Positions 25,991 through 33,582 of a DNA stretch of 64,000 bases are shown one piece after another. This DNA is from Pontiellaceae bacterium B1224 (GTDB taxonomy: Bacteria > Verrucomicrobiota > Kiritimatiellia > Kiritimatiellales > Pontiellaceae). The DNA lies in NCBI GenBank assembly GCA_029432815.1, contig JAROBA010000005.1, forward strand, positions 96,942-160,941, in the 5' to 3' direction. Made by a program: the position numbers and the translations under genes. Positions within the stretch are counted from its first letter, which is position 1, and every line of letters starts with the position of its first letter. Under the pieces are notes generated by a model. That model had not been told where the DNA came from. It worked only from the letters and a program-made list of their open reading frames with translations, and made no database searches.

Positions 25991-28402
25991 TCATTTCGTA
26001 CTGATTTTCAATTGCATGTACTGATGGGGCTCGGGATCGACAGGGACCCGGTTCGTGACCGACTCAAAATAAGCATCCAACACGACCGACCCCACCTCTT
26101 CCGTGACATTTGTTAAGGTTCCCTCGATCAGATTCGTTGACGACCCGACCTCATATCTCAAGCCCCGGTTTTCGGCATCAATGCGGCGACGATAAACCAG
26201 ATTCATATAATTGGTTCCGTTGTCCTGTGACAGATCGACGGAGGGCCGGTACAACGCCGCGTCGTTGGTGAGGGATTGCGAACCCAGCGCATATTCCACC
26301 AGATTATTCATTCCATCCAGATCCGGGTCAGCATCCGATGCAGCATTCAAACCCTCGGTCAGGCCCTGATTATCTGCCCAAATTTCATACGCCTGCTGTT
26401 CATTAACCGGCACGACCGCGAAAGTACGCACCCCGACATCCACATCGATCCCGTTCGTAGCCGTCGTCATGAGCAGCGTAATTTCAGTTCCAGCCGGAAC
26501 CAACGTGAGGCCTAGATCATGAACACCGCCCGGCTGTCCTGCCGCCATGATTATGTCTGGGAACGCGGCAGAAGAGAGCGTCATCTCCGCATCGTCATCC
26601 TGTTCTGCCAGTTGCATTTCTTTCAGATACACATCGACGTTAAAGGAAAAGACCCAGCCCTCATTCGGATTAAAATATTTCCATTCGGCTAACGAGTCGC
26701 TCAGGTTATCCCCATCATGATTCACGCCCAGGAAATCGGCATCCCCCGTCACATTTATAAAGTGGCCAGCCCCTTCGGAAGCCCGCGTTCCATCCTGTCC
26801 GATAATGTCCTGCGTGGTGAGTTTGACATCAATACCCGTCACGGCATCTTCCAAACTGGCATGCGACCCAATCAGCCCGCCATCCCACGGCGAATCTGCC
26901 AGAAAATCGAAGGTTACTCCTGACTTCGGCCCTTGATATTCGAATGCTCCGACATCGGCTCCGGCCACCCCAACCACTGCCTTCACGATATCCTGTCCGC
27001 CATTGTCAGCAATCGGCACCGCCGTATCAATACATGGTGATCCGGTTTGAAGCTGATAGCCGTTCAGCGCCGTCATGGTGGTCAGGTCAATGTCTGATCC
27101 CGCCAGACCGGGCAGTACAAAGTCGGGATCAGCAAGAATTGGATTGGCATCAGCCGGATGCGGGATGATGTTGAAATAAAGATTGTTCGTAAAAGCACAG
27201 TTAATTCCAGCCGAATTCAACCCTAAACTCGAATCAGCCGGATCTTCATAAAAAAATATGTTGTTTTCAAAAATCGTATTCAGAGGTGTTCGCTCACGTG
27301 GAAACATACTCGAATCCAGGCCGGCCTTCACATAGTGCACGTTGTTGTAAACATGTACACTTTCACACAGGGTCTCATCCTCAAATCCATACCAATAGAG
27401 CCCTTGTTTATCGTTCTGGCTCACGTTGTATCGGACAATCACATTGCGGTTCTTTTTTTTCATGATCCCGCAGAACCACTCGTTATCATGGCTGTAGTTG
27501 TATTGAATAATGGTATCCACACAGTTGTAGTCGGCATCAAATCCACCCCGATCCACATTATCGGTTCCCACATTTCCGTAGGCTTCATTGTACTGGATTT
27601 TTATGCCGGCCGTGTCGAAGCAGAAAATGCTATGGCCGGAACTATACCGACTGCTATTCGCCAGCGTATTATATTCGTACACGGCGTCTACGCTCGCCCG
27701 GGCGATGATGCAGTTGCGGCCGATTCGATTCAGATAATTTCCCGCCACATAGACCCGCGTCCAAAGATTCTCTGTAAATAATCCTCCATCCGGTTCTACG
27801 TCCACGTTTGAATGTTTGGCATAGTTCCCAATGCCCACGCCTCCGACATCTTCGATCCGGTTGTTCGTGATACGCAGGTCATCGAATTTGGTGCTCTGAC
27901 GATAATCGTGAACACGGACATGAATGCCCCCGCGACCTTTTCCGCCGACCTTTCCATTCACATCGTGAACATAATTATCATCAATATAAACATGGGTGTA
28001 CGTATCATTCACATTTGCGAACACATAAATACCGAAGTGAAAGACGTCGTCGGCGACATCGGTGCCATCGGTATTGGTGACTTCCAATCCCTGGATTTCC
28101 CAATACGACGGATTAAGCAACCGCACCGCAGCCTCGTTCACGCCCATCGCGTGAATCTGGGGCCGCGCGCCTTCACCATACGCTCCGATTCGAATGGGGT
28201 TCCCTTCTTCCCCTGTTCCCGTCGGTGCCAACATACCGATGAATTGCTGACCGCGTTCCAATAGGATCGCATCGCCGGGTTGTAAAACCGCATTCGTGAC
28301 TGCATCAAACTCTGCCTGGGTGCTGATCAGATAATCGGTCGCAAAACTGCTTCCGGCCAGCATCACCAGAGAGAGAGATAAAGTGAATGTCTTAATCTTC
28401 AT
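25991..28402 (-). CDS. Secreted beta-helix protein with recurrent domain and C-terminal module
   Basis: About 803 residues. The start is the ATG at 28402, which overlaps the stop of the sulfatase gene by 11 bp; the longer frame to 28516 lies inside that gene. A signal peptide (LSLSLVMLAGSSFA) is followed by a right-handed parallel beta-helix (about 20-500): LQPGDAILLERGQQFIG, WEIQGLEVTNTDG, YIDDNYVHDVNG, DRGGFDADYNCVDT, YNYSHDNEWF. It is closely related to the helix of the 19718-23041 protein. Residues about 520-670 are the recurrent beta domain (DIIGQDGTRASEG, FNPNEGWVFSFNVDVYL), and about 680-803 the C-terminal module (DADPDLDGMNNLVEYALGS, YRRRIDAENRGLRY). A lyase or glycosidase is likely, but catalytic residues were not identified. 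It is the last gene of the operon starting at 33232. Confidence 0.85.
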   Translation of the reverse strand: MKIKTFTLSLSLVMLAGSSFATDYLISTQAEFDAVTNAVLQPGDAILLERGQQFIGMLAPTGTGEEGNPIRIGAYGEGARPQIHAMGVNEAAVRLLNPSYWEIQGLEVTNTDGTDVADDVFHFGIYVFANVNDTYTHVYIDDNYVHDVNGKVGGKGRGGIHVRVHDYRQSTKFDDLRITNNRIEDVGGVGIGNYAKHSNVDVEPDGGLFTENLWTRVYVAGNYLNRIGRNCIIARASVDAVYEYNTLANSSRYSSGHSIFCFDTAGIKIQYNEAYGNVGTDNVDRGGFDADYNCVDTIIQYNYSHDNEWFCGIMKKKNRNVIVRYNVSQNDKQGLYWYGFEDETLCESVHVYNNVHYVKAGLDSSMFPRERTPLNTIFENNIFFYEDPADSSLGLNSAGINCAFTNNLYFNIIPHPADANPILADPDFVLPGLAGSDIDLTTMTALNGYQLQTGSPCIDTAVPIADNGGQDIVKAVVGVAGADVGAFEYQGPKSGVTFDFLADSPWDGGLIGSHASLEDAVTGIDVKLTTQDIIGQDGTRASEGAGHFINVTGDADFLGVNHDGDNLSDSLAEWKYFNPNEGWVFSFNVDVYLKEMQLAEQDDDAEMTLSSAAFPDIIMAAGQPGGVHDLGLTLVPAGTEITLLMTTATNGIDVDVGVRTFAVVPVNEQQAYEIWADNQGLTEGLNAASDADPDLDGMNNLVEYALGSQSLTNDAALYRPSVDLSQDNGTNYMNLVYRRRIDAENRGLRYEVGSSTNLIEGTLTNVTEEVGSVVLDAYFESVTNRVPVDPEPHQYMQLKISTK

Positions 28403-30680
28403 CGGTTGTAATCCTGAGCTGCATGAATTGCACTGCTTGAACATTGGTCGAAATTCGATTTGTAATAATTTCAAAGTCACTATCCAAAAGGCCGGCCCCC
28501 GCCTGTTCCGTACCATTTGTCATTGCCTCCGTCAGATTCGTGGCCGCCCCGACCTGATAGTCCAGCCCGCGCTCTTCAGCATCGGTACGCCGTCGATAAA
28601 TAAGATTAAGATAATTGGTGCCATTCTCTTCAGAAGATACAACCTGGGGTTGATAGAGGACCGCATCGTTGGTCAGAGAATTTGCACCCATTGCATACTC
28701 AACCAGATTGACCATACCATCCCCATCGGGGTCGTCGTCATACGCATCGTTCAAGCCCACGGTCAGACCCTGCTGCGTGACCCACGCGGAATAACCCGTA
28801 GCCGCCTTGACCACGGTCAGACTCATGATTTTTGCCCCTTCATCGACATCCCCCGAAGTCACACTGTAGCTGATGTGCAACGTACTTCCGGCCGTTACTA
28901 AGGTATCATTCAAATCATAATCGCCGTTCCCGCTCGCCAGCGTAATCGGCGCAAACTCACCGGATAAGGATGTCAGCGTCATGGAAGCTCCCGCTTCTGA
29001 CATATCTGCAATATTTATATTTTGTAGCCGCACATCGCTATTAAACGAGAATTCCCACCCTTCACCAATCTGGAAAAGGACGGCCTTATCCGTACCGTCT
29101 GAATTGACACCCAATCCATGACTGTTTCCGATTTGGGTAACATGCCTCTCTCCCGACGAGGCACGCGAGCCATCCAGTCCGATAATATCCTCAGTAGAAA
29201 GGGCTAGACCATCGACATAAAAGGTTCCGTTAAGACCCAATTCATCTAAGGGCCCCGTGTTTAAAAATTCAAATACATTGGTAGTCCCCGGAGGCGCTTC
29301 CGGAAACGGTGACATTTTTTTAAGCGCGGTAATAATCGCCGCATAATTTGCATCGCCCGCCAGATTCGTCCATTCATCAGGATCGCTTGCGTGGTCATAC
29401 AATTCCTGCGATCCATCCTCATATTTAATGTATCGCAGATCGCCTAATTGAGTGGCTTCAGTGCCATATTTATAGGTAAACGCCGGGAATTCCCAGATGA
29501 GCGTGGGATCCTCCAGCAGGGGTTTCAAGGTTCGGCCCCGCACTTTCTCGTTAGCGGGCAAACCGGCCAGATCCACTAGCGTTGGATAGAGGTCCAGCAG
29601 ACTCACCACACTGCTGCACTCTGCATTGGTGGTCATTCCCGGCGCTTTGATGATGAGCGGGGTAACGCCCGATCGATCCCAAAGGGTGTTTTTCTGGAAG
29701 GTATTTTTTTCGCCCATGTGATAACCGTGGTCGCCCCAGAGCACCACGATGGTATTCGTTGCATAGGGGCTCGCCTCCAGCGCATCCAGCACCAGACCGA
29801 CCTTAGTGTCGGCAAAGGTCACATTTGCCAGATAGGCATGAACCATGTTCGTCCATTGATTATTTTCGATCGCCCATTCGGTGCTTGGATAGACATCGGT
29901 GCTGATGGTATCGAGCCCAGCGGTCGGAATGTCATCCCAGTCGTCCGGGTTGTATGGGGGCATGACCAAGGTTTCAGGATCATACTGATCGTAGTAACTT
30001 TGGGGCGCATACCACGGCACGTGGGGGTGGAGAAAGCCGACCATCAGAATGAAGGGTTCGGTATGGGTTTCCTGCAGCCGATCCACCGCCCATACGGCGG
30101 ATACCGAGTCGCTCATATCCGCCTCAGTGCCGGTGCCGTTTTCTCCGACGTAGATTCCCCAGTCGGTCAAGGTGCCGGTGCTCGGCCAATTGCTGCGAAT
30201 CGTGTTGCCCTCCGAATCCTCGTTTTTATCCCAACCCATCCTGCCACCCGAAAGATCGACACTGCCGGCGGGAACGTGTGTATGAAGAATTTTTCCCACC
30301 GCCATGGTTTTATAGCCGTGATTACCCAGATACGTATGCAGCAGGGATGAACCCAAGGCTTCGATCCGCTCTTCAACCTCCGCATCCTCCGGTTGCACTA
30401 AAGTCGTATTGAGTTCCGAAAAATAGACCCCGCTCATGAGACTGGCCCGCGAGGGACCGCACAGCGGATAGGTACAATACGCGTTCGAAAAGTGAACCCC
30501 TTCGCTGGCCAGTTTATCCATATTGGGCGTGATTGCATTCGGATCGCCGGCGAAGCCGGTCCAGTTGTTCAAATCGTCCACCGCAATAAAAAGGATGTTC
30601 GGCTGTTGCCCGAAACAAACGGTTGCCGACACCAGCCATGCGGCCCATAAAGATGCATTCTTTTTGAAATATAGATTCAT
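28392..30680 (-). CDS. Secreted S1-family sulfatase with recurrent domain and C-terminal module
   Basis: A 762-residue exported sulfatase resembling the iduronate-2-sulfatase type. After a signal peptide (SLWAAWLVSATVCFG) the N-terminal metal-binding pair D35-D36 is in FIAVDDLNNW. C74 of CGPSRAS fits the CxPSR motif, in which the cysteine becomes formylglycine. Further sulfatase landmarks are AVGKILHTHVP, GFLHPHVPW and VLWGDHGYHMGEKN (metal/substrate Asp-His). The catalytic part ends at about 455. Residues about 480-625 are the recurrent beta domain (EDIIGLDGSRASSG, IGEGWEFSFNSDVRL) and about 635-762 the C-terminal module (DDDPDGDGMVNLVEYAMGA). It would remove sulfate esters from a secreted or environmental glycan. 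It starts 3 bp after the upstream stop and overlaps the next gene by 11 bp, so it is the middle of a three-gene operon. Confidence 0.93.
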   Translation of the reverse strand: MNLYFKKNASLWAAWLVSATVCFGQQPNILFIAVDDLNNWTGFAGDPNAITPNMDKLASEGVHFSNAYCTYPLCGPSRASLMSGVYFSELNTTLVQPEDAEVEERIEALGSSLLHTYLGNHGYKTMAVGKILHTHVPAGSVDLSGGRMGWDKNEDSEGNTIRSNWPSTGTLTDWGIYVGENGTGTEADMSDSVSAVWAVDRLQETHTEPFILMVGFLHPHVPWYAPQSYYDQYDPETLVMPPYNPDDWDDIPTAGLDTISTDVYPSTEWAIENNQWTNMVHAYLANVTFADTKVGLVLDALEASPYATNTIVVLWGDHGYHMGEKNTFQKNTLWDRSGVTPLIIKAPGMTTNAECSSVVSLLDLYPTLVDLAGLPANEKVRGRTLKPLLEDPTLIWEFPAFTYKYGTEATQLGDLRYIKYEDGSQELYDHASDPDEWTNLAGDANYAAIITALKKMSPFPEAPPGTTNVFEFLNTGPLDELGLNGTFYVDGLALSTEDIIGLDGSRASSGERHVTQIGNSHGLGVNSDGTDKAVLFQIGEGWEFSFNSDVRLQNINIADMSEAGASMTLTSLSGEFAPITLASGNGDYDLNDTLVTAGSTLHISYSVTSGDVDEGAKIMSLTVVKAATGYSAWVTQQGLTVGLNDAYDDDPDGDGMVNLVEYAMGANSLTNDAVLYQPQVVSSEENGTNYLNLIYRRRTDAEERGLDYQVGAATNLTEAMTNGTEQAGAGLLDSDFEIITNRISTNVQAVQFMQLRITTDED

Positions 30681-30682
30681 AG

Positions 30683-33232
30683 TTACTGCTCCAGAATAAT
30701 CAGGCGAACAAAGGTTTGCTCACGCTCCATTGAGACCTCGTTAGTGACGGCTTCGAACCCGGGGGCAGCAATGCCCGCCGTTTCAAGTTCAATGATTCCG
30801 CTCGTGTTCCAAACATTGGAAAGTAGATTGGTGCTCGTTTCGACATAATACTCCAGGCCGGAGTTTTCACGGCGCGGGTAAACATAGTTAAAGCCGGCGC
30901 CACTGATTTCCGCGACCGGTAAATACCCCGACCACGCCGGATTGGTGGGGTCACCACCCAATCCGTATTCATAGAGATTATTCACTCCGTCCATATCCGA
31001 ATCGACCGCCATATTCGGCACGTTAAACAGAGCCGCCCATTGGTCGAATTGCGATGGCAGCCAGGAGGGAATCAGCGGAGCCGGATTATAGCGAACCGTT
31101 GAAAAATAGAGATTATCCACCAGCGTATCCATAAAACCGTTATCACTGCCATCGGTCCGATTTCCAAGACCGAACATATTAACCGCAAAATCATCCCCCT
31201 CCCCAATGACCCTCTTCGGCACGGTACCCATAATAAAATCTCCGTCACTGCCGTCGACGGTATTTATTTCGTATACCTCCAGCGAAGCCAGGCCGACGCC
31301 GCTTTCTTTAAAATAATGCACTTTAACCCGCACGCTTTGGCCCTCAGCCAGCCCCGAACCAAAATATGAACTGCTGAATTTGTTCAGGGTACTGTCATCC
31401 GAATATCCGTAGACATCCATCCGGTTCCCTTTAGTGACTCCATATGCAAAACGGCTTCCCACGAAATCAGTCTGATTGTCCGAGCTCGCCGCATTAAAAA
31501 CCCCAAAGAAAGTGCGTTGGATATTGGATTCTTCAACGAGATTCAGATCCATTTCCATCCAGAATTCGGATGAGCCGTCGTAGGTGCCATCCAATGATTT
31601 ATAATAATTAGAGCGATTTGCGCTATCGCGATGAATTTCCGCATTCAGGTAGCCGTCCGTGTTGTAAGCAAAAACCGTATTTCCGTTGCCGTTATTAATC
31701 CAACCACGAGCGGATGGATCGGTTGAAAAGGTTTCAAAAACAGGCATGGAGTTTGGCGTAAGAGTTGTTGCCGAAGCGCTCGCAGAAGTGCCGTTTTCAT
31801 TTTGGTTCGCCGACATATCACGGGCCTTAACCCTATAAGAGTAGGTCTTGCCCGGCGTCAAATCGGTATCGAGATAATACGGGCTCACTTGCCAGTCGCT
31901 GTCGTGGGACGGATCGGTCAGGTTCTGAAAATAATATTTCACCCCGTTTGTATCCGATGCCGTGGCGGCGGTCATTTCAATCGAAGTGTAACCGGCGGCC
32001 GACGGAGCAGATTCCCAGACCATGGTGGCCGGAGACGGTGCGTCGAAATCGGAAATACCGCGGCCCGTGAATTCAAGATGAACGACGCCCAGCGCATCTT
32101 CACCGCAGCCGGTATAAAACAGATACAAATTACCGTCACTATCCAGAAACGGGTACGGATCGCGAAGCTGGTTCACGTTATCCGGAGCCGCGCTCGTCTC
32201 CGAATCCAGCACCTCAAACTGCCCGCCTTCCCAGCCCGGTTGAGCGCGATAAATTTCTTCCGGCGGATAGGAGGGATCCCACTCTTCATAATTGCTGGAA
32301 GCGCTCAGATCGGTAACCGATAACATAAGACGTTCCGGCGGCGTTACACCACGGCGGGAATAAAAGGTATAAAGTGTGTCCCCATCGACCCAGACGCCGG
32401 TATGACGAACCCGTAGTTCTGCGGAAGTATATCCGTCATTGTCTATATCATCCTGATAGGCATTGCCACCTTGCAGCCACAAATCATCGCTGTAGTCCCA
32501 ACCCGATGGCGGGTTCCAGGGATTGGAAGCATCTCTCGCTTTGTAAATCGTGGCCCCGTTATCCAGGGCATAGATGTTTCCTTGATAATTAAAGACCGCG
32601 AAATAGCTGTCGCCGAATAAGACCGGCTCCACCTTTCCGGCGAACTCCAGTCCGTCATCAGAGGTTGCCACAAATGTTTTCTGCGCACTTCCCTGATCAA
32701 CGCCATCCACCGTAAGCCCGGGGCCGTTATGAAAGTAGAGGATAATACGTTGATTCTCATCATCAACATGCGCGTTGGGCGACGCCAGATGATTGTTTGG
32801 GATAACGATGCCATTACCAACGTCCATGGTCGTGCCTCCAAGATCCAGCACCCCGCGGTCGCCAAGTGCAACGCCTGTACCTACATCATACAGCGTCCAG
32901 GGACCCGCGATCTCAGCCGCCCAGGCCATACGGATATATTCTCCATCGTGATGGGCAAAATAGACATAGTAGACCGCCGAGGGATCGGCCCGCTCGTCGG
33001 CAGGAATCCAATCGGGTATACGGATCACCGTAGGCCCGTTGATATTCTCACCCTCTTTATCCGTTGCACCCAACCCCTGAAACATGGCCTCCGTTACGAT
33101 GGGCAGACCGTTATTGATGCTCGATACAATAAACGTACCTTCGCTGCTCGTCTGTTCAAAGGCCTGCGGTTCAGCAGTTCCCAGCATACAAACCAAACCA
33201 AGCAGACCCATATTCCAATTCGATATCCTCAC
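30683..33232 (-). CDS. Secreted beta-propeller glycosidase-like protein with FN3, jelly-roll and C-terminal module
   Basis: An 849-residue exported protein starting with GTG at 33232 (GGAG 5 nt upstream). A signal peptide (MGLLGLVCMLGTAEPQA) is followed by a region of about 370 residues with the style of GH43/GH117-type five-bladed propellers: VIRIPDWIP, YYVYFAHHDGEYIRMAWA, IASP-like LASPNAHVDDENQRIILYFH, DSYFAVFNYQG, QLRDPYPFLDSDGNLYLFYTG. The exact family is not certain. An FN3-like domain (about 400-500), a jelly-roll (about 505-720) and a diverged copy of the C-terminal module (DSDMDGVNNLYEYGLGGDP, LEYYVETSTNL) follow. First gene of the operon with the sulfatase and beta-helix genes; promoter at 33344-33373. 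A hydrolase acting with the sulfatase on the same glycan is inferred. Confidence 0.75.
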   Translation of the reverse strand: MRISNWNMGLLGLVCMLGTAEPQAFEQTSSEGTFIVSSINNGLPIVTEAMFQGLGATDKEGENINGPTVIRIPDWIPADERADPSAVYYVYFAHHDGEYIRMAWAAEIAGPWTLYDVGTGVALGDRGVLDLGGTTMDVGNGIVIPNNHLASPNAHVDDENQRIILYFHNGPGLTVDGVDQGSAQKTFVATSDDGLEFAGKVEPVLFGDSYFAVFNYQGNIYALDNGATIYKARDASNPWNPPSGWDYSDDLWLQGGNAYQDDIDNDGYTSAELRVRHTGVWVDGDTLYTFYSRRGVTPPERLMLSVTDLSASSNYEEWDPSYPPEEIYRAQPGWEGGQFEVLDSETSAAPDNVNQLRDPYPFLDSDGNLYLFYTGCGEDALGVVHLEFTGRGISDFDAPSPATMVWESAPSAAGYTSIEMTAATASDTNGVKYYFQNLTDPSHDSDWQVSPYYLDTDLTPGKTYSYRVKARDMSANQNENGTSASASATTLTPNSMPVFETFSTDPSARGWINNGNGNTVFAYNTDGYLNAEIHRDSANRSNYYKSLDGTYDGSSEFWMEMDLNLVEESNIQRTFFGVFNAASSDNQTDFVGSRFAYGVTKGNRMDVYGYSDDSTLNKFSSSYFGSGLAEGQSVRVKVHYFKESGVGLASLEVYEINTVDGSDGDFIMGTVPKRVIGEGDDFAVNMFGLGNRTDGSDNGFMDTLVDNLYFSTVRYNPAPLIPSWLPSQFDQWAALFNVPNMAVDSDMDGVNNLYEYGLGGDPTNPAWSGYLPVAEISGAGFNYVYPRRENSGLEYYVETSTNLLSNVWNTSGIIELETAGIAAPGFEAVTNEVSMEREQTFVRLIILEQ
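30807..30821. repeat. Dispersed palindrome, perfect copy
   Basis: TTCCAAACATTGGAA, in the 3' part of the propeller gene (encodes SNVWNT). Confidence 0.85.
32514..32528. repeat. Dispersed palindrome, one mismatch
   Basis: TTCCAGGGATTGGAA, inside the propeller gene (encodes SNPWNP). The same 15 bases occur at 18407-18421 in an unrelated gene. Confidence 0.6.
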
Positions 33233-33272
33233 ATTAGCTCCTCTATTTTTTCGTACTTGGTGAATCTTTGAC

Positions 33273-33287
33273 TTCCAAGGATTGGAA
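33273..33287. repeat. Dispersed palindrome, perfect copy
   Basis: TTCCAAGGATTGGAA, in the leader region between promoter and GTG start of the 30683-33232 gene, 41 bp before the start codon. Confidence 0.85.
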
Positions 33288-33343
33288 ATTATTCATTTAG
33301 CAGCCGCTAAACACACTGTTCATAGTTGAACAGATGCATATAT

Positions 33344-33373
33344 AAATGAGCATCCCGAATAGATATTGGGACA
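33344..33373 (-). promoter_or_regulatory. Bipartite promoter for the propeller/sulfatase/beta-helix operon
   Basis: On the minus strand TGTCCCAAT is followed by TCATTT with the fixed 19-nt spacing, 141 bp before the GTG start at 33232. It is divergent to the plus-strand copy at 33462-33491; the 350-bp intergenic region holds these two promoters and two palindrome copies. Confidence 0.75.
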
Positions 33374-33461
33374 GAAGACATTCATTTTTTAGAGCGAGAC
33401 GGATTACTCACAATAAAATCACATCCCATCGTGTCATTCCGCGTTCCCTTTTAAAATCCAG

Positions 33462-33491
33462 TGTCCCAATGCTCCTTTATAGAGATCATAT
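33462..33491 (+). promoter_or_regulatory. Bipartite promoter for the lyase gene (plus strand)
   Basis: TGTCCCAAT is followed by TCATAT with the fixed 19-nt spacing, 121 bp before the ATG at 33583. This is the only plus-strand copy found and it precedes a plus-strand gene, which supports the orientation rule. Confidence 0.78.
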
Positions 33492-33533
33492 ATGTATAAT
33501 GAAATCTCAGCAAGAGACTCCACCCGTAGAAAG

Positions 33534-33548
33534 TTCCAGAGCTTGGAA
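33534..33548. repeat. Dispersed palindrome, one mismatch
   Basis: TTCCAGAGCTTGGAA, in the leader between the plus-strand promoter and the lyase start. Confidence 0.6.
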
Positions 33549-33582
33549 AACACCCACAAAGAATCAGGAATACGTACTCAAC

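Noticed and set aside
33346..33582. Upstream extension of the lyase reading frame
   Set aside because: The extension contains the bipartite promoter and lacks protein-like sequence; the start at 33583 is directly followed by a signal peptide.
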